Below are positions 1 to 6,530 of a DNA stretch of 64,000 nucleotides, one piece after another (positions within the stretch are counted from its first letter, which is position 1; each line of letters opens with the position of its first letter). Made by a program: the position numbers and the translations under genes. The stretch comes from Streptomyces cavernicola (GTDB lineage: Bacteria > Actinomycetota > Actinomycetes > Streptomycetales > Streptomycetaceae). The DNA lies in assembly GCF_029968035.1 (NCBI RefSeq), contig NZ_JASCIQ010000019.1, forward strand, positions 1 through 64,000, written 5' to 3'. The notes under the pieces were generated by a model. That model saw only the letters and a list, made by a program, of their open reading frames with translations, was not told where the DNA came from and searched no databases.

Positions 1-12
1 GGAGCGGGGGTC

Positions 13-29
13 CGGGGGCGGAGCCCCCG
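13..29. repeat. GC hairpin (Streptomyces intergenic palindrome)
   Basis: A perfect 7-bp stem (CGGGGGC / GCCCCCG) with a GGA loop lies about 45 bp past the stop of the minus-strand DUF4429 gene. Similar hairpins recur in this window near 47960, 58185 and 58345, so it is an interspersed palindrome. It may also end transcription of the DUF4429 gene, but it lacks a clear T-tract. Confidence 0.5.
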
Positions 30-72
30 CAGCCGACGGCAGTCTTTCGGGAAGGGGCGGGGTGGGGAAGAA

Positions 73-945
73 CTACAGCTCGGCCAGCAACTCCGCCTTC
101 TTGGACGTGAATTCGGAATCCGTCAGCAACCCCGCCTGATGCAACTCCCCGAGGTGCCGGATCCGGTCCGCGATATCCGCCGGATCGCGGCGGGCGGCCG
201 CGGGCCGCGGAGCGTCGTCACAAGCCGGCCCGCTGCTGTTGCGCACCGCAGCGAGCACCGCAGCCGCGAACGGCAGCGACTCGTGCACGGGCCCGTACCC
301 GAGGCCGAACACGACCGCCGCCGGATCCTGGTCCGCCTGCGCGGGCTGCTGCACCGGCTGCGTACCGCCCGGCGCGCGGTGCAGCAGCCGCAGATGGCCG
401 TCGAACACCTCGGGGGAGCGCCACTCGACGTCGGCGAGGTCGCCGACCGCGAAACTCTGGTCGCCCGCCTTCCACTTCGCCGAGGACGCGCCCGTCCAGA
501 ACCAGCGGTACGACACGGTCCTGCCGTCGAAGGACGCCTTGCCGTCGTACGCCTTGAACTGCAGCGGGCCCTCCGGCGCGGGCACGAGGAACTCCTCGGC
601 GTCGGACGCGGGGCCGATCAGCGCGCGGAGCTCGTCCGCGTAGTACTCGGCGAGGGTCTCGCGCTCGGCGGGCAGCACCAGGCGATAGGGGTCGCTGCTG
701 TCCTTCAACTGCCCGGCGGCGGCCGCCATCAGCGGATCCGCGCCGGGTCTCGGAACGGCATGCAGCACCACCGTCCCGCGCTTTCCCGGGGTCAGGGTCA
801 CCGCCGCCAACGCCTCGTGGGGAATACGTCGTTCACCGAGCGCCTGGAACAGCTTCGGCGTCCTGATCCCCCGTTCGAAGCGGATGAGCACGGAGTCCGA
901 GTCGAACTCCCAGGCGGCATGAAATCCGGCCAGTACGTCACCCAT
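73..945 (-). CDS. DUF4429 domain protein with C-terminal SHOCT motif
   Basis: The protein has 290 residues from the ATG giving MGDVLAGFHAAWEFDSDSVL, which matches the usual beginning of DUF4429 proteins. A start three codons earlier (MSRMGD, 954) is also possible, and neither has a strong Shine-Dalgarno sequence. The N-terminal two thirds form a beta-rich DUF4429 region. The last ~35 residues (IRHLGELHQAGLLTDSEFTS) are a SHOCT motif, the short C-terminal helical module often seen on bacterial membrane or oligomeric proteins. No signal peptide or membrane segment is visible, so it is probably cytosolic. The function of the family is unknown and the neighbours do not help. Confidence 0.85.
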   Translation of the reverse strand: MGDVLAGFHAAWEFDSDSVLIRFERGIRTPKLFQALGERRIPHEALAAVTLTPGKRGTVVLHAVPRPGADPLMAAAAGQLKDSSDPYRLVLPAERETLAEYYADELRALIGPASDAEEFLVPAPEGPLQFKAYDGKASFDGRTVSYRWFWTGASSAKWKAGDQSFAVGDLADVEWRSPEVFDGHLRLLHRAPGGTQPVQQPAQADQDPAAVVFGLGYGPVHESLPFAAAVLAAVRNSSGPACDDAPRPAAARRDPADIADRIRHLGELHQAGLLTDSEFTSKKAELLAEL

Positions 946-1086
946 GCGGCTCATCGTATGCGCCGTCCGGCCTGAAGCCCACCCGTCGCCGGCGGGCCGC
1001 GGGTCGAACTGGCCGTCGTCCACGGCTCCTTGGCGATGCCGCAAAGCGCTCCCGCGCACGGCCAGGTGAGCGGATCTCTACGCGCG

Positions 1087-2298
1087 TCAGGCCGAAGCGG
1101 AACCGGAAGGGGCGTTCCGGCACGCTTCGCCGCCGTCCGCACAGCTCACCGAGTCGTACTGGCCGACGCCGATCCGGGCGAAGTTGCGGAGGCTCTCGGT
1201 GCCCGGCTGAAAGTAGCCCGTATGGCCGATGGCGCCCTCCGCGGAGACGACGCGCGCGCCGAAGCTCTCGGAGACCGGGTCGGCGCCGTGGCCGAGGCCG
1301 CCGACCTCCATGTGCGGGATGTCCTGGATCCAGTCGTCGGAGTCCCGCATGGCCCACACGCGGGCGTCGGTGTGCAGCCCCTCGACGCTTCCGGCGCGCA
1401 TGCCGGGGCTGCCGGCGACCGCTATGTCGCTGACCCGCGGCGGCAGCTCGCTCGCGGCGACCCCGCACACCACCGAGCCGTAGCTGTGGCAGTACAGGGC
1501 GACCTTCGACGAACCGGGCAGCGTACGCACCATGGAGTTCAGGCGGACCGAGCCGTCCTCGGCGCGCTTGGCGGTGGCCGCGTCCACGCCGAGCCCGGCC
1601 GGGGCCGTGTAGTCGGCCCAGGCGATGACCGCGCTGCGGGTCTTCGGGCTGCGCTCGCGCTGCTCGTGGTAGAGCGCGCTCGCCATGCCGCGCGGGGCGC
1701 TGTAGCGGCCGTTCGTCTTCTGGTACGTCAGCAGGTTGGTGTCGACGCCGGGCACGACGACCGAGACCCGCTCGGCGCGGTTCAGGTCGCCGAGCACCTC
1801 CGCGACGCGGCCGGGGCCCATCGGGTCGAAGGCGAGGATCTGCCGGCCGGGCCGCAGCAGCGAGTCGAAGCGGTGCATGCGGCGGCCCGCCTCGTGGCGG
1901 CCCGACTCGGAGAGGCGCTCGTCGTGCATGCGCCGGCGCTCGACGTCGCGCGCCTGGTCGAGGGCGACGCGGTTGGCCGCGTACCGCAGCCGCACGGGCA
2001 CTCCGGCCATGTTGCCGACGGCGAGCGGGTAACTCCGGGCGAGGCGCAGCTGCTGGGCACCGGTGAGGGTGTCGAAGAAGTGCGCTTTCCGGGACGCCGG
2101 CACCTTGGGGTCGGGCAGCTTGTGGCCGTCTATGCCGCCGCGCTGCCAGGCGGAGAGCGCGAGTTCGAGCGGGGTCGACGCGCCCCGGTCGTGACGCACG
2201 GCACTCCAGCCGGTGGTCGCCAGCATGACGAAGACGACCGCGAGAGCGAGGAGCGCGCGCCAGACGTTCAGAGTGGGGGACGAGTCGAAGGAAGTCAC
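1087..2298 (-). CDS. DUF1023-type alpha/beta hydrolase, membrane-anchored
   Basis: The protein has 403 residues from a GTG start. Residues ~12-32 form one hydrophobic N-terminal segment, either an anchor or an uncleaved signal. The C-terminal half carries the alpha/beta-hydrolase nucleophile elbow CHSYGSVVCG (Ser in H-S-Y-G-S), preceded by a strand. It is followed by AGSPGMRAGSV, the usual DUF1023 pattern. A later Asp (DSDDWIQD) and His (GLGHGADP) are plausible remaining triad residues. DUF1023 hydrolases are common exported or membrane-facing actinobacterial proteins of unknown substrate. No SD is obvious before the GTG, so the exact start is uncertain. Confidence 0.85.
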   Translation of the reverse strand: MTSFDSSPTLNVWRALLALAVVFVMLATTGWSAVRHDRGASTPLELALSAWQRGGIDGHKLPDPKVPASRKAHFFDTLTGAQQLRLARSYPLAVGNMAGVPVRLRYAANRVALDQARDVERRRMHDERLSESGRHEAGRRMHRFDSLLRPGRQILAFDPMGPGRVAEVLGDLNRAERVSVVVPGVDTNLLTYQKTNGRYSAPRGMASALYHEQRERSPKTRSAVIAWADYTAPAGLGVDAATAKRAEDGSVRLNSMVRTLPGSSKVALYCHSYGSVVCGVAASELPPRVSDIAVAGSPGMRAGSVEGLHTDARVWAMRDSDDWIQDIPHMEVGGLGHGADPVSESFGARVVSAEGAIGHTGYFQPGTESLRNFARIGVGQYDSVSCADGGEACRNAPSGSASA

Positions 2299-2493
2299 TG
2301 CGGAACACCCTAGGAGAACTGCAGCTCAGACCGGGAGGAGGGTGGGGCAGATCACGTTTCGTGGGGTGTGATTTGGACAATACGGGCGCATGGGGTACCG
2401 GGCGCTACGCTCCGTACTCGCTTGTGAGGTACGGGAGTTCACCCTCTGCTGAGGCGCTCGCACGCTCTGTCCGCCCACGCCGCGCGGAAGCGC

Positions 2494-2594
2494 CGTACGC
2501 ACAGGCGCCCGTCCGCGCAGACGCCCGCGTGCGGAGACGCTCGTACGCAGAAACGCCATCCCGTGCGCGGAGGCGCTCGTGCGCGGAAAGCGCC
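2494..2594. repeat. 16-bp minisatellite, six degenerate units
   Basis: Units begin at 2494, 2510, 2526, 2542, 2562 and 2578. They follow the pattern CGTRCGCRGAGRCGCY, with a 4-bp insertion before the fifth and 17 bp in the last. The array fills the gap between the hydrolase start and the end of tetR. The rest of the 312-bp gap (2299-2610) shows no convincing gene. An open frame across it encodes only Arg/Ala/Pro-rich repeat sequence. Confidence 0.75.
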
Positions 2595-2610
2595 TGTACG
2601 CGCGCGTGCC

Positions 2611-3279
2611 TCAGGTCGTGCGCCAGTCCCCCGCGAGCGCCGGCGCCAGTTCGTCGAGGTGGGCGGCGGTGACCACGCGCATCGACTCGACGGTGAGGTC
2701 CTGGCCCGCGCCCCAGCGCCGCCCGGTCATCCGCATCACCCCGCCGAACGCGGCGACGGCCACGCGCGGGCGCGGGTCGGCGTCCACGTCGAGGCCCTCG
2801 CGCTCGGCGATGATCCGCGCGACCTCCTCCTCCATCTCGACGGAGCGGCGCATCTCCACGGCGAGGAGCGCGGGCGTCGACTCGATCAACTGGTAGGTGC
2901 GCATGTGGAGTTCGACCGGAACGATCTCCTCGATGCTCTCGCCGACCGCGTTCCAGGCGTCCAGGACGGCCGCGCGCAGCGCCTGCAGCGGCGGCTCGTG
3001 CGCGGGCCGGGCGCGCACCCGCTCGGCGAACTGCCGCTCCACCATCTCCTGTACGGCGAAGACGGCCTCCTCCTTGCCGGCGAAGTACCGGAAGAAGGTG
3101 CGCTGCGAGACGTCGACGGCGTCCACGATCTCGTCGACGGTCGTCTGCTCGTACCCCTGGGACGTGAAGAGTTCGAGGGCGGCGCGCACCAGGGCGTCGC
3201 GGGTGCGGCGCTTCTTGCGCTCACGCAGGCCCGTCGGCCGGGGCGCGTCAGGCTTCGGCTCGGGGTTGGGCGGGGTCAA
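2611..3279 (-). CDS. TetR family repressor of the adjacent efflux pump
   Basis: The protein has 222 residues from a TTG start that sits behind a GGAAAGAGG-type SD. A TetR_N helix-turn-helix covers residues ~25-72 (TTVDEIVDAVDVSQRTFFRY). The C-terminal ligand domain resembles actinobacterial TetR regulators that control DHA2 exporters. It is divergent from the MFS gene at 3421 across a 141-bp gap holding three copies of ACTGTCA, one inverted, which are the likely operators. By analogy with TetR/efflux pairs it should repress both genes until a drug-like ligand binds. The ligand is unknown. Confidence 0.9.
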   Translation of the reverse strand: MTPPNPEPKPDAPRPTGLRERKKRRTRDALVRAALELFTSQGYEQTTVDEIVDAVDVSQRTFFRYFAGKEEAVFAVQEMVERQFAERVRARPAHEPPLQALRAAVLDAWNAVGESIEEIVPVELHMRTYQLIESTPALLAVEMRRSVEMEEEVARIIAEREGLDVDADPRPRVAVAAFGGVMRMTGRRWGAGQDLTVESMRVVTAAHLDELAPALAGDWRTT

Positions 3280-3357
3280 TCAGGGGCCTCTTTCCACCGG
3301 TCTGCGCGGCCGGTTCGGGCGGCCGGTCCGGGCAGCTCACGATACCTGTGAGCAACG

Positions 3358-3406
3358 TGACAGTTACCGACTAGTGATTCCGTTTGTCAACTGTCAGCGA
3401 CTGTCA
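3358..3406. promoter_or_regulatory. Divergent tetR/MFS promoter-operator
   Basis: TGACAGT (3358-3364) is the inverse of two direct ACTGTCA copies (3390-3396 and 3400-3406). On the minus strand TTGACA (3390-3385) and TAACTG (3366-3361) are 18 bp apart, a plausible tetR promoter. On the plus strand TTGTCA (3384-3389) and TAGCCT (3408-3413) are 18 bp apart and point to a transcript starting at or next to the pump's ATG. The repeats overlap both promoters, as expected for a shared repressor. Confidence 0.6.
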
Positions 3407-3420
3407 TTAGCCTCGAACGC

Positions 3421-5046
3421 ATGACTAGTCAGACCACCGTCGACAAGGCGGATAAGGCGCCGGAGCAGCCGGGGGGCGCTCCCGCTCCGGCCCCGGCCAA
3501 GGGCCTGCGCGGCCACCCCTGGCTGACGCTGTTCGCCGTCGCGATCGGCGTGATGATGGTGGCCCTGGACGGCACCATCGTGGCCATTGCCAACCCGGCC
3601 ATCCAGAAGGACCTGAACGCCTCCCTCGCGGACGTCCAGTGGATCACCAACGGCTATCTCCTGGCGCTCGCCGTCGCCCTGATCACGGCGGGCAAGCTCG
3701 GTGACCGATTCGGCCACCGGCAGACCTTCCTCATCGGCGTCGTCGGCTTCGCCGCGGCCTCCGGTGCGATCGGCCTGTCCGAGAGCGTCACGTACGTGGT
3801 CGTCTTCCGCGTGCTGCAGGGCCTCTTCGGCGCGCTGCTCATGCCGGCGGCGCTCGGTCTGCTGCGCGCGACCTTCCCGGCCGAGAAGCTCAACATGGCC
3901 ATCGGCATCTGGGGCATGGTCATCGGCGCCTCCACCGCGGGCGGCCCGATCCTCGGCGGCTTCCTCGTGGAGAACGTCAGCTGGCAGTCGGTGTTCTACA
4001 TCAACGTGCCGGTCGGCGTGCTCGCGCTCGCCTTCGGCCTGTGGGTCCTGAAGGACCACCGGGCCGAGAACGCGCCGCGCTCCTTCGACGTCCCGGGCAT
4101 CGTGCTGCTCTCCGGCGCGATGTTCTTCCTGATCTGGGCCATCATCAAGGCCGGCGAGTCCTGGGGCTGGGGCGGCGCGAAGACCTGGATCTTCCTGGGC
4201 GCGGCCGTGCTCTGCTTCGTCGTCTTCGCCGTCTGGGAGACCAAGGTCAAGGAGCCGCTCGTCCCGCTCGGGATGTTCCGCTCCATACCGCTCTCCGCGG
4301 GCACCGTGCTCATGGTCCTCATGGCCTTCGCCTTCATGGGCGGCCTGTTCTTCGTGACGTTCTACCTGCAGGGCGTGCACCGTATGACCCCGGTCGAGAG
4401 CGGTCTGCACCTGCTGCCGCTGACGGCCATGATGATCGTGTCCTCGCCGGTCGCGGGCGCCCTCATCACCAAGTTCGGCCCGCGCGTGCCGCTGGTCGGC
4501 GGCATGGTCTTCACGGCCGCCGCGATGTTCGGCATGACCACCCTGTCCGCCGAGACCGGTACGTGGACGATGTCCCTGTGGTTCGCCTTCCTCGGCCTTG
4601 GCCTCGCCCCGGTGATGGTCGGCGCGACCGAGGTCATCGTCGGCAACGCCCCGCTGGAGCTCTCCGGCGTCGCGGGCGGACTGCAGCAGGCGGGCATGCA
4701 GGTCGGCGGCGCGCTCGGCACGGCCGTCCTCGGCGCGGTCATGTCCAGCAAGACCTCGTCCGTACTGCCGGAGAAGTGGACGGAGGCCGGGCTGCCCGGC
4801 GAGCCCGCTCCGGGGCTCGACGCGGCGGCCGAGGTCGGGTTCCTGCCGACCGAGGCCCTGGAGAAGGCGCACACGCCGCAGCCGGTCATCGAGCAGATCG
4901 GCGGCGTCGTGCAGGACACGTTCCTGTCCGGCATGCACCTGGCCTTCGTCACGGCCGGCGTCGTCGCCGCCGTCGCCGCGCTCGTGGCCGTCTTCACCAA
5001 GCGCGGGGCCAACGCGGAGGCGGGCGGCGGGGCCGTCCACATCTGA
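3421..5046 (+). CDS. DHA2 family MFS multidrug efflux transporter
   Basis: The 541-residue protein is predicted to have 14 membrane segments, the EmrB/QacA (DHA2) layout. Visible motifs are LDGTIVAIANPAIQ in TM1, the motif-A loop GKLGDRFGHRQ (~97-107), and motif C-like GGPILGGFLVE in TM5. It should export hydrophobic drugs or metabolites using the proton gradient from the inner membrane. No SD precedes the ATG. The predicted -10 TAGCCT ends 7 bp upstream, so the mRNA may be leaderless. A perfect 16-bp terminator follows at 5093. Its divergent tetR neighbour probably controls it. Confidence 0.93.
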   Translation: MTSQTTVDKADKAPEQPGGAPAPAPAKGLRGHPWLTLFAVAIGVMMVALDGTIVAIANPAIQKDLNASLADVQWITNGYLLALAVALITAGKLGDRFGHRQTFLIGVVGFAAASGAIGLSESVTYVVVFRVLQGLFGALLMPAALGLLRATFPAEKLNMAIGIWGMVIGASTAGGPILGGFLVENVSWQSVFYINVPVGVLALAFGLWVLKDHRAENAPRSFDVPGIVLLSGAMFFLIWAIIKAGESWGWGGAKTWIFLGAAVLCFVVFAVWETKVKEPLVPLGMFRSIPLSAGTVLMVLMAFAFMGGLFFVTFYLQGVHRMTPVESGLHLLPLTAMMIVSSPVAGALITKFGPRVPLVGGMVFTAAAMFGMTTLSAETGTWTMSLWFAFLGLGLAPVMVGATEVIVGNAPLELSGVAGGLQQAGMQVGGALGTAVLGAVMSSKTSSVLPEKWTEAGLPGEPAPGLDAAAEVGFLPTEALEKAHTPQPVIEQIGGVVQDTFLSGMHLAFVTAGVVAAVAALVAVFTKRGANAEAGGGAVHI

Positions 5047-5092
5047 CGCGCGCGAGCGGGGGAGTGCGCCCCTCGTGCGCGCCCCTCGCATC

Positions 5093-5130
5093 GGAAAGTC
5101 CCGCCGAAGAGCCCTTCGGCGGGACTTTCC
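5093..5130 (+). terminator. Rho-independent-type terminator after the DHA2 pump
   Basis: A perfect 16-bp inverted repeat (5093-5108 with 5115-5130) has a 6-nt loop and starts 46 bp past the MFS stop. It lacks a long T-run, as is usual in Streptomyces. Confidence 0.85.
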
Positions 5131-5228
5131 CCTATCAGGGTGGCCCCGGCCCCAACCCCCTTCCGGCGGGCGGCAGTTGCGGGTCAGATTGCGTACGACC
5201 GATTCGTACGACACGGGGGTTCCACACC

Positions 5229-5645
5229 ATGCGCACTGCCATCACCCTGCCCGCCCTGACCACCTCACTGCTCGCCCTCGCGCTGCTCACCGCACCCGGG
5301 GCGAGCGCCGCCCACCCGACCACGAGCGCCGCCCACCCGACCACGAACGCTGCCCCGCCCACGCTCGCCGACTGCGGGCCCGGCGAGCTGTGCCTGTGGA
5401 AGGAGGCCGAGTTCAAGGGGAAGCGGCAGGTCCACGAGCTGTCCGGCACCGACATGGAGAGCTGCGTCGCCCTCCCCGAGGGGGCCTCGGCCCAGTCCCT
5501 CGCCAACCGCACCGGACGTCCCGTGACCGTCTACCAGTCCGCCCACTGCGCGGAGACCGGCGAGTTCCAGACGTACCCGGGCGACGGCACGTACGCGCCC
5601 CGATCGCCTTACCGCGTACGGGCGTTCAAGATCTGGGAGCACTGA
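5229..5645 (+). CDS. Secreted peptidase-inhibitor-family I36-like protein
   Basis: The protein has 138 residues. A classic signal peptide (MRTAITLPALTTSLLALALL) ends at an Ala-X-Ala site near residue 28. The mature part has CGPGELCLWKEAEFKG and paired cysteines, the beta/gamma-crystallin-like fold of the I36 (SMI) inhibitor family of streptomycetes. An AAHPTTS/AAHPTTN duplication lies just after the signal peptide. Upstream DNA lacks a strong SD. The 3' end overlaps the convergent potassium channel gene by 20 bp. It is expected to be extracellular. Inhibitor activity is a family inference only, since many members are simply small secreted proteins. Confidence 0.85.
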   Translation: MRTAITLPALTTSLLALALLTAPGASAAHPTTSAAHPTTNAAPPTLADCGPGELCLWKEAEFKGKRQVHELSGTDMESCVALPEGASAQSLANRTGRPVTVYQSAHCAETGEFQTYPGDGTYAPRSPYRVRAFKIWEH

Positions 5646-6447
5646 CGGAGGAGGCGGGGGCGGGGGCGGGCTCGGCGTCCCCGCCTGTGCCCCCGCTCGC
5701 GTCCCCGCCCGTGCCATCGGCCGCGTCCGCCGAGAGCGCCGCCACCTGCGCCCGCAGCGCCTTGACCTCGTCCGTCAGCGCCTCGATGGCCGCGGTCCGG
5801 CGCCGCTCCTCGGCGTCGTCCGAGTCGAAGCGCGCGATGAACCAGGCCGCGATGTTCGCCGTCACCACACCGAGCAGCGCGATGCCGGACAGCATCAGGC
5901 CGACGGCGAGGACCCGGCCGAGGCCCGTGGTCGGCGAGTGGTCGCCGTACCCGACGGTGGTCATCGTCGTGAACGACCACCACAGCGCGTCCCCGAGCGT
6001 CTTGATGTTGCCGTCAGGGGACTCCCGCTCCACGGCAAGCACGGCGAGGGAGCCGAACATCAGCAGCCCCGTCACCGCCCCCGCCACATAGGTGGTCAGC
6101 TTGATCTGCGTGGCCATCCGGGCCCGCCGCCCGATGAGGAGCAGCGTGGCCACGACCCGAAGGAGCTGCAGCGGCCGAAGCAGCGGCAGGAGCACCGCGC
6201 ACAGGTCCAGCCAGTGCCGGCGCACGAACTCCCGCTTCTCCTCGGCGAGTACGAGCCGTACGAGATAGTCCACGGCGAAGGCGCCCCACACCGTCCACTC
6301 GACGGCCGTGCACGCCTGCTTCACCGTCGGAGCCGCGTCCGGCAGCACGATCGGCACCGCGTAGGCCCCGGCGAAGAGCACCGCGAGGGCGAGCAGGGGC
6401 CGCTGCGTGAGGTTCTCCCAGCGGATACGGGCGGGCTGTTCCTTCAT
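5626..6447 (-). CDS. Two-pore-type voltage-gated-like potassium channel
   Basis: The protein has 273 residues from an ATG. It has an N-terminal voltage-sensor-like bundle of membrane helices. An S4-like stretch (LRPLQLLRVVATLLLIGRRA) carries spaced arginines. The pore helix and selectivity filter are WWSFTTMTTVGYGDHSPTT, containing TVGYGD, followed by the inner helix. After the pore comes a predicted coiled coil (ALTDEVKALRAQVAALSADA) that could drive tetramerisation, then a Gly/Asp/Pro-rich tail. It belongs to the Kch/KvAP-like six-helix ion channel family in the cell membrane. The tail codons overlap the end of the I36 gene on the other strand. Confidence 0.92.
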   Translation of the reverse strand: MKEQPARIRWENLTQRPLLALAVLFAGAYAVPIVLPDAAPTVKQACTAVEWTVWGAFAVDYLVRLVLAEEKREFVRRHWLDLCAVLLPLLRPLQLLRVVATLLLIGRRARMATQIKLTTYVAGAVTGLLMFGSLAVLAVERESPDGNIKTLGDALWWSFTTMTTVGYGDHSPTTGLGRVLAVGLMLSGIALLGVVTANIAAWFIARFDSDDAEERRRTAAIEALTDEVKALRAQVAALSADAADGTGGDASGGTGGDAEPAPAPASSVSAPRS

Positions 6448-6479
6448 GTCCGCATCGTAAGAAACGCATAAACGTACAA

Positions 6480-6509
6480 GGGCGGCGGGACCGCCCGGTC
6501 CCGCCGCCC
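6480..6509 (-). terminator. Terminator downstream of aceE
   Basis: A perfect 13-bp inverted repeat (6480-6492 with 6497-6509) has a 4-nt loop and lies 22 bp past the aceE stop. It separates aceE from the channel gene, which reads the same way. Confidence 0.85.
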
Positions 6510-6530
6510 TCACGGAGCGTCCGTACGCGC

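Noticed and set aside
2361..2672. Short plus-strand frame through the 16-bp minisatellite
   Set aside because: It encodes only Arg/Ala/Pro repeats, has no SD, and overlaps tetR.
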